From assembly GCF_002237755.1 (NCBI RefSeq), contig NZ_MWSJ01000003.1, positions 124,001 through 188,000 of the forward strand: a stretch of DNA of 64,000 nucleotides. Direction: 5' to 3'. Under the pieces are notes generated by a model. The model was not told the DNA's origin, searched no databases, and saw only the letters and a program-made list of their open reading frames with translations. A program made the translations under genes and the position numbers. How positions within the stretch are numbered: position 1 is the stretch's first letter; each line of letters opens with the position of its first letter. Source of the stretch: Lysinibacillus sp. KCTC 33748 (GTDB taxonomy: Bacteria > Bacillota > Bacilli > Bacillales_A > Planococcaceae). Shown here piece by piece: positions 56,618 through 64,000 of this stretch.

Positions 56618-58177
56618 ATGGATGCAATTACTATCATCTCCGCTTTGCTTGGACTCATCGTTGGTGCCGCTGTTAGCTATATCTACATGAAAAAAGTGAA
56701 TGACTCAAAAATCACTGGTGCTAAACATGTCGCTGAAACAATCGTTGAAGAAGGAAAACGAGAAGCGGAGGCATTGAAGAAAGAAGCACTACTTGAAGCC
56801 AAAGATGAAACTCACAAATTTCGTACTGAAGCAGAAAATGACATTCGTGAACGTCGTTCTGAGCTTCAGAAACAAGAGAACCGTTTATTGCAAAGAGAAG
56901 AGAATCTTGATCGCAAAGATGATGCTCTAAATAAGAGAGAAGCAGGTTTAGAGCGTAAAGAACAAGCTCTAAGCGAAAGACAACAGCATATTGAACAGAT
57001 GGAAAGCAAAGTGGACGAGCTCGTTGCCTCGCAAAAAACAGAGCTAGAAAGAGTTTCTGCTTTAACTAGAGATGAAGCAAAAGCTATTATCTTAGGAGAA
57101 GTAGAAAAAGAGCTAGCAACTGATATTGCTGTGATGACGAAGGAAGCTGAGACACGTGCGAAGGAAGAGTCAGATAAAAAAGCGCGTGAAATTTTATCAC
57201 TGGCACTACAGCGTTTTGCAGCAGATCACGTAGCAGAAACAACAGTATCTGTCGTGAACTTGCCAAATGATGAAATGAAAGGTCGTATTATTGGTCGTGA
57301 AGGTCGTAATATTCGAACTTTGGAAACGTTAACAGGTATAGATTTAATTATTGATGATACTCCAGAGGCAGTTATTTTATCAGGCTTCGATCCAATTCGT
57401 CGTGAAACGGCTCGACTTGCACTTGAAAAACTTGTACAGGATGGCCGCATTCACCCTGCTCGAATTGAGGAAATGGTGGAAAAAGCTCGTCGTGAAGTGG
57501 ATGAACAAATCCGCGAAACAGGTGAGCAAACAACATTTGAAATTGGCATTCATAACTTACATCCAGATTTAATGAAGATTTTAGGCCGCATGAAATACCG
57601 TACAAGCTATGGACAAAACGTCCTAAAACATTCAATTGAAGTCGCATATTTAGCTGGCTTGCTTGCTGCTGAACTTGGTGAAGATGTAGCATTAGCTCGC
57701 CGTGCAGGTTTATTACATGATATTGGTAAGGCAATTGACCATGAAGTTGAAGGTAGCCACGTCGAAATCGGTGTGGAATTAGCTACAAAATACAAAGAAC
57801 ATCCGATCGTTATAAACAGTATTGCTTCTCACCATGGCGACACAGAAGCAACATCTGTTATTGCAGTATTAGTAGCTGCAGCTGATGCGTTATCAGCAGC
57901 TCGTCCAGGTGCTCGAAGTGAGACGCTTGAAAACTATATCCGTAGACTAGAAAAGTTAGAGGAAATTTCCGAAAGCTATGATGGTGTAGAAAAATCCTTT
58001 GCAATTCAAGCTGGTCGTGAAATCCGTATTATCGTACAACCTGAAAAAATTGATGACTTGGCTTCACATCGCTTAGCGAGAGATATCCGTAAGCGAATTG
58101 AAGAAGAACTTGATTACCCAGGCCATATTAAAGTAACGGTTATTCGTGAAACACGTGCCGTAGAATACGCAAAATAA
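56618..58177 (+). CDS. rny: Ribonuclease Y
   Basis: RNase Y is the membrane-anchored endoribonuclease that starts most mRNA decay in Bacillus. The 519-residue protein has one N-terminal membrane helix (about 4-25) and a long coiled coil rich in E, K and R (about 30-205). A KH domain ([15 protein letters not shown] near 222) and an HD domain ([12 protein letters not shown] near 365) follow. The C-terminus VKVTVIRE-like segment reads [26 protein letters not shown] precedes the ATG. In B. subtilis ymdB and spoVS follow; here a capsule locus follows. Confidence 0.97.
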   Translation: MDAITIISALLGLIVGAAVSYIYMKKVNDSKITGAKHVAETIVEEGKREAEALKKEALLEAKDETHKFRTEAENDIRERRSELQKQENRLLQREENLDRKDDALNKREAGLERKEQALSERQQHIEQMESKVDELVASQKTELERVSALTRDEAKAIILGEVEKELATDIAVMTKEAETRAKEESDKKAREILSLALQRFAADHVAETTVSVVNLPNDEMKGRIIGREGRNIRTLETLTGIDLIIDDTPEAVILSGFDPIRRETARLALEKLVQDGRIHPARIEEMVEKARREVDEQIRETGEQTTFEIGIHNLHPDLMKILGRMKYRTSYGQNVLKHSIEVAYLAGLLAAELGEDVALARRAGLLHDIGKAIDHEVEGSHVEIGVELATKYKEHPIVINSIASHHGDTEATSVIAVLVAAADALSAARPGARSETLENYIRRLEKLEEISESYDGVEKSFAIQAGREIRIIVQPEKIDDLASHRLARDIRKRIEEELDYPGHIKVTVIRETRAVEYAK

Positions 58178-58188
58178 TTGTCATACAG

Positions 58189-58230
58189 AAACGTCTTTTA
58201 CTCAAAATAGAGTAAAAGACGTTTTTTTTA
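58189..58230 (+). terminator. Intrinsic terminator after rny
   Basis: AAACGTCTTTTACTC pairs exactly with GAGTAAAAGACGTTT over six bases, followed by Ts. Confidence 0.93.
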
Positions 58231-58390
58231 TAGTTAAGGAAACGATAGATTTTTTGCCTGTACATAACCTAAAGCGACTTCGAGGATCTAGGCTAAAGCG
58301 CTACATCCTCGAGCTCGCTTCGTTTCCTCGTGCAAAAGTAGTGGAGCATTTACTTTTGCCTCGGCCCCTCCAGCGCTTTTGTTCTTAACT
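58230..58390. repeat. Family B palindromic repeat, copy 3
   Basis: It opens GTTAAGGAAACGATAGATTT, as after recA. It then has GGCTAAAGCGCTACATCC, CCTCGAGCTCGCTTCG, GCAAAAGTAG with TTTACTTTTGC, and CTCCAGCGCTT. The right outer arm (GGATGTAAACGAGCGCTTT) is lost. Confidence 0.75.
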
Positions 58391-58539
58391 TGGTTGTGTA
58401 AGCTACTGTCATATTTATCGTGAAAATAGGCATATATACAATAAGTGCCTTTATTTATCAGCAATAAAATTTCTACTAATAATCATTTAAATTGGTGAAA
58501 AACAGTTAGGTGATGAATTGGAATAGGGAGATGATGAGC

Positions 58540-59310
58540 ATGGTTGATACTCACAGCCATTTATTATCTGGAGTTGACGATGGACCACAACAACTTTCAG
58601 AGTCATTGCAATTACTAGAACATGCTGTGATGCAAGGAATAACAGCCATTATTACTACTCCTCATGCCAAGCACCCAATGTACGATGTGCCATATGAAAA
58701 TGTATTACATCAGGTACATACTTTACAGCTAGAAATAGAAAAAAGAGCATGGCCAATCAAACTATTTCCTGGACATGAAGTACGCATCAATGAAAATATT
58801 TTAGAGTCTATCACAACTAAACAGCTTCATACGTTGGCAAACTCAAACTATCTATTACTTGAATTACCTTCGGAAACAATCCCTTTCTATTGTAAGGGAA
58901 TTATTAGGTCATTAGTTGCATCAGGTATTACACCAGTTATTGCGCATCCTGAGCGAAATGGAGCTATTCGACAAAATGTAGCACTCCTTGAGCAATTCAT
59001 TCGTGATGGGGCATTAGCACAAATTACAGCAGGTAGCATTACGGGGCATTTTGGCAAAAAAATTCAACAATTTGCAATGGATTTAATAGAAGCAAGACTT
59101 GTTCATACGTATGGTTCAGATGTCCATAATATGTCTACAAGACCATTGCTTTTTGAAGCTGGGTTAGATTACTTGGAGAAAATGAAACAGCTGGATATGG
59201 TTGACCTTTTCCTTGAAAACAATGAACGTGTTTTAGAAAATAAGCAGCTATTAATTGCGGAGCCAATCGTTATAAGTGAAAGAAAATGGTGGCATCTTTT
59301 CACAAAATAA
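58540..59310 (+). CDS. PHP-family tyrosine-protein phosphatase (YwqE/CpsB type)
   Basis: This phosphatase dephosphorylates tyrosine kinases that control capsule synthesis. The metal motif VDTHSHLLSGVDDGP opens the protein, followed by TPHAKHPMY, GHEVRIN, VIAHPERN and YGSDVHNM, the ligands of the trinuclear PHP site. I start it at ATG 58540, nine bases after GGGAG, giving 256 residues; earlier in-frame ATGs at 58531 and 58534 are too close to the site. Its kinase and adaptor partners (YwqC/YwqD) are not in this window. It leads the capsule locus. Confidence 0.9.
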   Translation: MVDTHSHLLSGVDDGPQQLSESLQLLEHAVMQGITAIITTPHAKHPMYDVPYENVLHQVHTLQLEIEKRAWPIKLFPGHEVRINENILESITTKQLHTLANSNYLLLELPSETIPFYCKGIIRSLVASGITPVIAHPERNGAIRQNVALLEQFIRDGALAQITAGSITGHFGKKIQQFAMDLIEARLVHTYGSDVHNMSTRPLLFEAGLDYLEKMKQLDMVDLFLENNERVLENKQLLIAEPIVISERKWWHLFTK

Positions 59311-59344
59311 CATACGAAATGAAGCTATAGTGAGGGTGATGAAA

Positions 59345-60514
59345 GTGCGGTTTTTTATCCTAACGATATGTATGAGTGTATTACTACTCTTCAGTGCATT
59401 ATCTTATGAAATATCTATACTAATTTACTTTACTGTCTTTTTTTCCATCTTTCCGATCATCCTTTTCATCTATAATCGAAGTGCAAATATTCGTAGAATG
59501 TATGTGAGCGATATATTTTTCTTTCTATTTATTATTTGTGGGCTATTAAGTGCTTTAGCCAATTCTGATATGGAATCACTTATGAATATTGTATGTATGC
59601 TTACGATGTATATAGGGTTATCGATTATATATAACTCATTTCAAACGGCTACTTTACATGTGCTAGCTATTAGTATTTGTCTCTCGCATCTCATTATTTT
59701 ATTCTTATCTTTTTTCATGAATCGAGTTGTTTTCAACGCATTTGCGGGGATTTATAGCAACCCAAACATGATGGGATTGGCCATGACATTGTTAGCGGTC
59801 GTATTACTAGCTGGGACTATTCAATATTTTCAGGGTGTTACGAAAAAGGTTCCTATCGTAGTCCTAGTAAGCCTATTCTTTTTTGTTTTTTATATTATTT
59901 TACTCACACAAAGTAGAACGGCTGCCATCACCGTACTATTCGCTATCATAATGAGTATGGCCTTGTTAGCTATTCAAAACGCTTCAAGTATTAGAAAAGT
60001 GGGCGCACTCGTATCGGTTCTATGTGTACTAAGTATGACATTCATTTTCAGTCTAAGTAAAATTCCGATACTAAACGAAGCGGTTCAAAAAATTGTAGGG
60101 AAATTTCAGCGGAAATCGGCTGATCTATCTGATGGACGAATGGCAATTTGGCAAAATATCATAAAAGATTCCACATTATTTGGCCATGGAGAAAATTATC
60201 ATGTTGGACAATTGGATGCACATAATACCTTTATTGCCCTATTAGCTGAGTATGGTTGGTTGGCCGTTACATTTTTTCTACTATTCGTAGCAGCATTATT
60301 ATGGAACGCATTTTCTTTTGCTAAAAAACGAGTTAAGTATACGAACATGCTACAACTATTACCATTTTTAATACTTATCACTTATATTTTACTTTCAATG
60401 ACGGAAATTATTATTTATACAACACCGATAATGATCGTTTTATTTGTTCTTTCTGGCAATTCATTTACCCACCATAAACTCGCGCTTAATAGTTCAAATA
60501 TGAATAAAACGTGA
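59345..60514 (+). CDS. O-antigen ligase/polymerase-like membrane protein (Wzy type)
   Basis: A membrane protein of about 389 residues with some ten to twelve helices. The central stretch YSNPNMMGLAMTLLAVVLLA, LLTQSRTAAITVLFA, and the outer loop with DGRMAIWQNIIKDSTLFGHG and AHNTFIALLAEYGWLA are marks of the Wzy_C/WaaL family. It probably polymerises repeat units on the outer face after the flippase moves them. GTG 59345 follows GAGGGTGATG; ATG 59339 is possible but leaves no spacing. The gene begins 34 bases after the phosphatase. Confidence 0.85.
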   Translation: MRFFILTICMSVLLLFSALSYEISILIYFTVFFSIFPIILFIYNRSANIRRMYVSDIFFFLFIICGLLSALANSDMESLMNIVCMLTMYIGLSIIYNSFQTATLHVLAISICLSHLIILFLSFFMNRVVFNAFAGIYSNPNMMGLAMTLLAVVLLAGTIQYFQGVTKKVPIVVLVSLFFFVFYIILLTQSRTAAITVLFAIIMSMALLAIQNASSIRKVGALVSVLCVLSMTFIFSLSKIPILNEAVQKIVGKFQRKSADLSDGRMAIWQNIIKDSTLFGHGENYHVGQLDAHNTFIALLAEYGWLAVTFFLLFVAALLWNAFSFAKKRVKYTNMLQLLPFLILITYILLSMTEIIIYTTPIMIVLFVLSGNSFTHHKLALNSSNMNKT

Positions 60515-60579
60515 AAATTAATAGACGACAGACCATTTTAATTGAAAATTAGCAGTTGGAAGAAGGGGGAATCATCTAT

Positions 60580-61488
60580 TTGAAGATTGGATTTGTCAAC
60601 AACGGAAAATCATTTTTACCAGAAATCTCAGCCTATGTAGCGTATTTAAATCAGCAGGATAATATTGAAGCCATCACCATTTTAACAGCGGAGATAAATG
60701 AAATTCCAATAACCAATATAGATTTATTATGGAAATTTCCTGGTTTAGATATAAAAAAACATTCAAGAGAGACAAAGATTATTCATGAATATAATTCGTT
60801 ATCAACTGGTCATTTTCCGATGTTGAAAAATTTTGTGAAAAAAACTTGTAATGTTAAACCGCATGGTCGCGTATTTTTGAATGAACTTGTAGAAAAGGAT
60901 TTTAAGATGAAGGACAATGTTCCAAAAATTCATCGAGATATGGGAATATCAAAAGACTTTTTCATAAAAACATCAAAAAAAGAGTACGACTTTGTATATG
61001 TCGGCGCAATGGGAACTGAAAGAGGTACCGCTGATGCGCTAAAGCCCTTTACGACAACTTTAAAAGATAACACGATTTTATTAATAGGAAATCCAACAAA
61101 TGAATTATATACATCTTTCAAAGACTATAAAAATATTATCTTCTCAGGATCGCTACCTTATCATGAAGTTCCTCTTCTAGCGTCAAAAGCAGAATACGGG
61201 CTGAATTATATGCCTGATGTGTACCCTTTCAATTTACAAGCTTCAACTAAGCTCCTTGAGTACTGCGCATTAGATTTGAAAATTGTTACGACCGATTATC
61301 CTTGGGTCAATAATTTTGAAAAGAAAACACAAGGACGCTTTTTTAAATTACACCGAAATTTAGCAAACTTTACGATGGCAAATTTAAAAAACTTTGAATT
61401 TGTGACACCAGATGTTAGTTATTTAGAGTGGAACCTATTGTTAGATAGGGTAAAACTGATGGAGTTTATCAAGTTAGTAATGGAATAG
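60580..61488 (+). CDS. Glycosyltransferase, GT-B-like (family 4/1 type)
   Basis: A cytoplasmic glycosyltransferase of 302 residues for repeat-unit assembly. The second half has EYDFVYVGAMGTERGTADAL, NTILLIGNPTNELYTSF, NIIFSGSLPYHEVPLLASKA and LNYMPDVYPFNLQASTKLLE. This resembles a sugar-nucleotide-binding domain of the GT-B fold with the conserved glutamate region. The first half is short and divergent. The donor and acceptor sugars cannot be inferred. I start at TTG 60580 behind GAAGGGGG; the in-frame codon at 60556 precedes the site. Confidence 0.75.
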   Translation: MKIGFVNNGKSFLPEISAYVAYLNQQDNIEAITILTAEINEIPITNIDLLWKFPGLDIKKHSRETKIIHEYNSLSTGHFPMLKNFVKKTCNVKPHGRVFLNELVEKDFKMKDNVPKIHRDMGISKDFFIKTSKKEYDFVYVGAMGTERGTADALKPFTTTLKDNTILLIGNPTNELYTSFKDYKNIIFSGSLPYHEVPLLASKAEYGLNYMPDVYPFNLQASTKLLEYCALDLKIVTTDYPWVNNFEKKTQGRFFKLHRNLANFTMANLKNFEFVTPDVSYLEWNLLLDRVKLMEFIKLVME

Positions 61489-61542
61489 TTTGATATGTGA
61501 TATGCCGTTAATTTATTTGGATAACAGAAAGGAAATTGTATA

Positions 61543-62295
61543 ATGATCCCTAAAAAAATTCACTTCTGTTGGTTTGGCGAAAATCCGTATCCGCAGGTAG
61601 TTGAAGCGTGTATTGCCTCCTGGCAAAAATTAATGCCTGACTATGAACTAATTGAATGGAATGAAAATTCATTTGATATTCAATCCAATCAATTTGTACA
61701 AGAAGCCTACGAATCTAAAAAATATGCTTATGTAGCTGATTATGTTAGGTTATATGCACTATACACACAAGGTGGCATTTACTTGGATACAGATGTAGAA
61801 GTTGTCCAATCGTTAAACCCTTTTTTATCTCATCAAGCATTTACTGGCGGAGAAAATAGTGATACATGTGTAACCGGAACAATGGGGGCTGTAAAGGGGC
61901 ATCCGTGGATTAAGCTACTGCTGGATTTTTATGAAGATAAAAGTTTCTATACGGAACAAGGTCAACAAACAAATACTGTTATCATCACGGATCTAACGAG
62001 AGAAAAATATGGATTTACAGAGTCTAATCAACATAGGCAATTGGATGACGATCTACACATATATCCATTTGAATATTTCTGTGCGAAGGACTTCGAATCA
62101 GGAACGATTAACCAAACTGTTAATACATTTACGATCCATCACTTTAATGGTTCATGGTTGTCAGAGCAACAAAAAAAACGACATAAAAAAGTAATGCGTT
62201 ATAAATATGCTATCAACAAATTATTTGGACCGAATGCTTTTGATCAGTTAAATAAAACACGTAAAAAATTAAATGGTATCAAGATTTTCGAGTGA
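61543..62295 (+). CDS. Glycosyltransferase family 32 (OCH1/capsular type)
   Basis: A 250-residue GT-A transferase. IPKKIHFCWFGENPYPQVV opens the protein, then ADYVRLYALYTQGGIYLDTD contains the DXD metal and nucleotide-sugar motif (LDTDVEV). FTIHHFNGSW closes the catalytic part. These are the marks of the GT32 glycosyltransferase sugar-binding DXD family common in capsule loci. AGAAAGGAAA precedes the ATG. The specific sugar is unknown. Confidence 0.87.
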   Translation: MIPKKIHFCWFGENPYPQVVEACIASWQKLMPDYELIEWNENSFDIQSNQFVQEAYESKKYAYVADYVRLYALYTQGGIYLDTDVEVVQSLNPFLSHQAFTGGENSDTCVTGTMGAVKGHPWIKLLLDFYEDKSFYTEQGQQTNTVIITDLTREKYGFTESNQHRQLDDDLHIYPFEYFCAKDFESGTINQTVNTFTIHHFNGSWLSEQQKKRHKKVMRYKYAINKLFGPNAFDQLNKTRKKLNGIKIFE

Positions 62296-62337
62296 AAATG
62301 TAATGCATAAAAGGACAAGTGGAGGCAAGGTGGACTA

Positions 62338-63882
62338 ATGAAGGAAATTCGGATGGGTGCTATTCTCTCTTACTTATCTATTGTTTGTACGTTTATAGTA
62401 GCAATTGTGTTTACCCCTATTATGATTCGAATTCTTGGTCAAGAAGAATACGGATTATACTCATTAATTACAGTTTTTGTTGGGTATTTAACAATATTAG
62501 ATTTTGGTTTAGGGAATGCAATTATTCGTTATATTTCTAATAATCGAGTAGTAGGTGATAAGGAGACGGAAGCTAGATTAAATGGCTTTTTTCTGCGGCT
62601 ATTTTCGATTATAGGTGCGTTTACTCTTGCCATTGGGTGTTTTGTGTATTTCCAAGTAGAGACAATTTTTGGACAAAGCTTATCTTCATTGCAAATCGAA
62701 AAGGCAAAAGTAATGGTAATAGTGATGACCGTAAGCTTTGCCTTACAATTTCCTTTAAGTGTTTTCTCTTCAATCCTTCAAGCCTATGAAAAATTCATAC
62801 TAATTAAGTTAACTTCATTTATAAAAGTAATCGTACAACCGTTACTGATGCTGTTTTTCCTGTTACAAGATGCTGGTGCAGTCGGGATGGTTTATATTGT
62901 AGCTAGCTTAAATGTATGTGTATTAATAATAAATTCTATTATTTGTTTGAAAACGTTAAAAGTACGATTTATCTTTTCTGGTTATAATCCAGGCCTTATA
63001 AAAGAAATATTCGTCTATTCATTTTTTTTGTTTGTGACAGTCATAGTGGATAAAATTTATTGGCAAACTGACCAAGTATTACTGGGGATTATGAAAGGAA
63101 CAGAAGATGTAGCCATTTATGCAATTGCTATACAATTTATTATGATATTTATGGCACTAGCACTTGCCATAAGTGATTTGTATTTGCCAAAGATTTCAAT
63201 GTTGGTGACACAAGCGGATGGTCTTATGGAAATTAATCGGTTATTTGTCAATGTTGGCGCCATTCAGCTAATGATTCTTGGATATGTATTAAGTGGCTTT
63301 TTTTTATTTGGTAAAACTTTCATCTCATTGTGGATAGGGGATGAATATTTAATCGTCTATCCGATCGTACTGATCATCATGTTGCCGTTTTCAGTCGATT
63401 TAATTCAAAATATAGGTCTGAGTGTGTTAAAGGCAAAAAATATGTTTAAGTTTCGAACAGTATTATTAATTACACTTGCTAGCACAAATATTATTCTATC
63501 TATTCCTGCCATCTATTTATTCGGGGTTATTGGAACAGCAATCATAACCGCGGTATCGTTATTTATTGGGAATGTATGTATTATGAATGTTTACTATGCA
63601 AAAAAAATACAACTAACTATTAAAAAATTTTGGATACGCATTAGCAAGATTTTCGTAGCTATTGTTATTGCGTCTCTTTTAATGAAAGGTATACTAATTG
63701 TTTTCCCACTTTCGAATACTTGGTACATTTTAGGGCTGTATATTGCCTTATACAGTATGATTTTCGGTATATCTTTGTTCACATTTGGAATTACTGCTTC
63801 TGATCGAAAATATTTAATTGGAAAAGTAAAAATGCTCAGCCTAGCTGGAGGGGTGAAATTTTGGGGTCAGAAATCCTCGTAA
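62338..63882 (+). CDS. Polysaccharide flippase (Wzx, MATE-like MOP superfamily)
   Basis: This protein moves lipid-linked repeat units across the membrane. It has 514 residues with about 14 helices. The opening IVFTPIMIRILGQEEYGLYS then DFGLGNAIIRYIS is typical of Wzx/RfbX proteins, as is YWQTDQVLLGIMKGTEDVA in the middle. GGAGGCAAGGTGG precedes the ATG. The 3' end overlaps the start of the next glycosyltransferase by about 20 bases. With the Wzy-like gene it indicates a Wzx/Wzy-dependent pathway using the UppS-made lipid. Confidence 0.9.
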   Translation: MKEIRMGAILSYLSIVCTFIVAIVFTPIMIRILGQEEYGLYSLITVFVGYLTILDFGLGNAIIRYISNNRVVGDKETEARLNGFFLRLFSIIGAFTLAIGCFVYFQVETIFGQSLSSLQIEKAKVMVIVMTVSFALQFPLSVFSSILQAYEKFILIKLTSFIKVIVQPLLMLFFLLQDAGAVGMVYIVASLNVCVLIINSIICLKTLKVRFIFSGYNPGLIKEIFVYSFFLFVTVIVDKIYWQTDQVLLGIMKGTEDVAIYAIAIQFIMIFMALALAISDLYLPKISMLVTQADGLMEINRLFVNVGAIQLMILGYVLSGFFLFGKTFISLWIGDEYLIVYPIVLIIMLPFSVDLIQNIGLSVLKAKNMFKFRTVLLITLASTNIILSIPAIYLFGVIGTAIITAVSLFIGNVCIMNVYYAKKIQLTIKKFWIRISKIFVAIVIASLLMKGILIVFPLSNTWYILGLYIALYSMIFGISLFTFGITASDRKYLIGKVKMLSLAGGVKFWGQKSS

Positions 63883-64000
63883 CTGTTATTATACCGGTAT
63901 ATAACGCAGCACCGTATTTAAAGAAATGTCTAGCAAGTATTTGCCAACAAACGTTAAAGCCAATCGAAATTATTGCGATTAATGACGGCAGTACTGACGA
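63861..64000 (+). CDS. Family 2 glycosyltransferase, 3' part beyond the window
   Basis: The frame opens at TTG 63861 behind GGAGGGGTG, inside the last codons of the flippase. It reads VTVIIPVYNAAPYLKKCLAS, then QQTLKPIEIIAINDGSTD, the classic N-terminus of GT-A family 2 enzymes with the nucleotide-binding NDGSTD. The window ends here at about residue 47. The overlap suggests translational coupling to the flippase. Confidence 0.88.
   Translation, partial: MGSEILVTVIIPVYNAAPYLKKCLASICQQTLKPIEIIAINDGSTD

Overview
The window is a continuous stretch of a low-GC, endospore-forming Firmicute chromosome. Gene order (rpsB-tsf-pyrH-frr-uppS-cdsA-dxr-rasP-proS-polC, the rimP-nusA-infB operon, rpsO-pnp, spoVFAB, spoIIIE, ymfFHIJK, pgsA, cinA, recA, rny) and protein sequences fit the Bacillaceae/Planococcaceae. 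From memory they look most like Lysinibacillus; that genus is an inference, not a database result. Every intact gene with a recognisable product is on the + strand. Many starts are TTG or GTG, and neighbours often overlap by 1-4 bases.

Layout: 1-15010 holds translation, nucleotide, isoprenoid, lipid and replication genes (rpsB 3' part to polC). 15528-22978 is the rimP-nusA-rnpM-rplGA-infB-ylxP-rbfA-truB-ribF cluster. 23321-27362 holds rpsO, pnp and mlpA. 27595-30880 is an iron-regulated haem uptake operon: lipoprotein, permease, ATPase and a HugZ/HutZ-like haem-degrading protein behind a perfect Fur-type palindrome. It is followed by a decayed GntR/ABC operon on the - strand. 31796-35486 holds ymxH, spoVFA/B, asd and dapA. 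36031-40413 holds rnjB and spoIIIE. 40600-46549 is a GntR regulator plus a BMP-type nucleoside ABC importer. 46807-54251 holds the two M16-like genes, an SDR, ymfJ, ymfK, rodZ, pgsA and cinA. 54577-58177 holds recA and rny. From 58540 to the right edge is the start of a capsule/exopolysaccharide locus: phosphatase, polymerase, three glycosyltransferases (the last cut by the edge) and a flippase.

The least ordinary content lies between the genes. Family A is a set of long imperfect palindromes with nested hairpins, seen in seven intergenic gaps. It shows length variants, an internal GC-rich cassette found in both orientations, and a compensatory base-pair change between copies. One copy appears to supply the last codons of ribF. 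Family B is a separate palindrome seen three times, two of them directly after the terminators of recA and rny. Scattered fragments (family C) share a short TTATGYCAAGG-like core. I do not recognise any of these families; they are the best candidates for something undescribed.

Other points: strong hairpins lie in the leaders of rimP-nusA and pnp and between nusA and rnpM. A LexA-type box precedes recA and a near-consensus promoter precedes rny. Several genes expected from Bacillus subtilis gene order are absent here: dapG, ylzJ, tepA, ymdB and spoVS. No tRNA, rRNA, CRISPR array, transposase or phage gene was seen.
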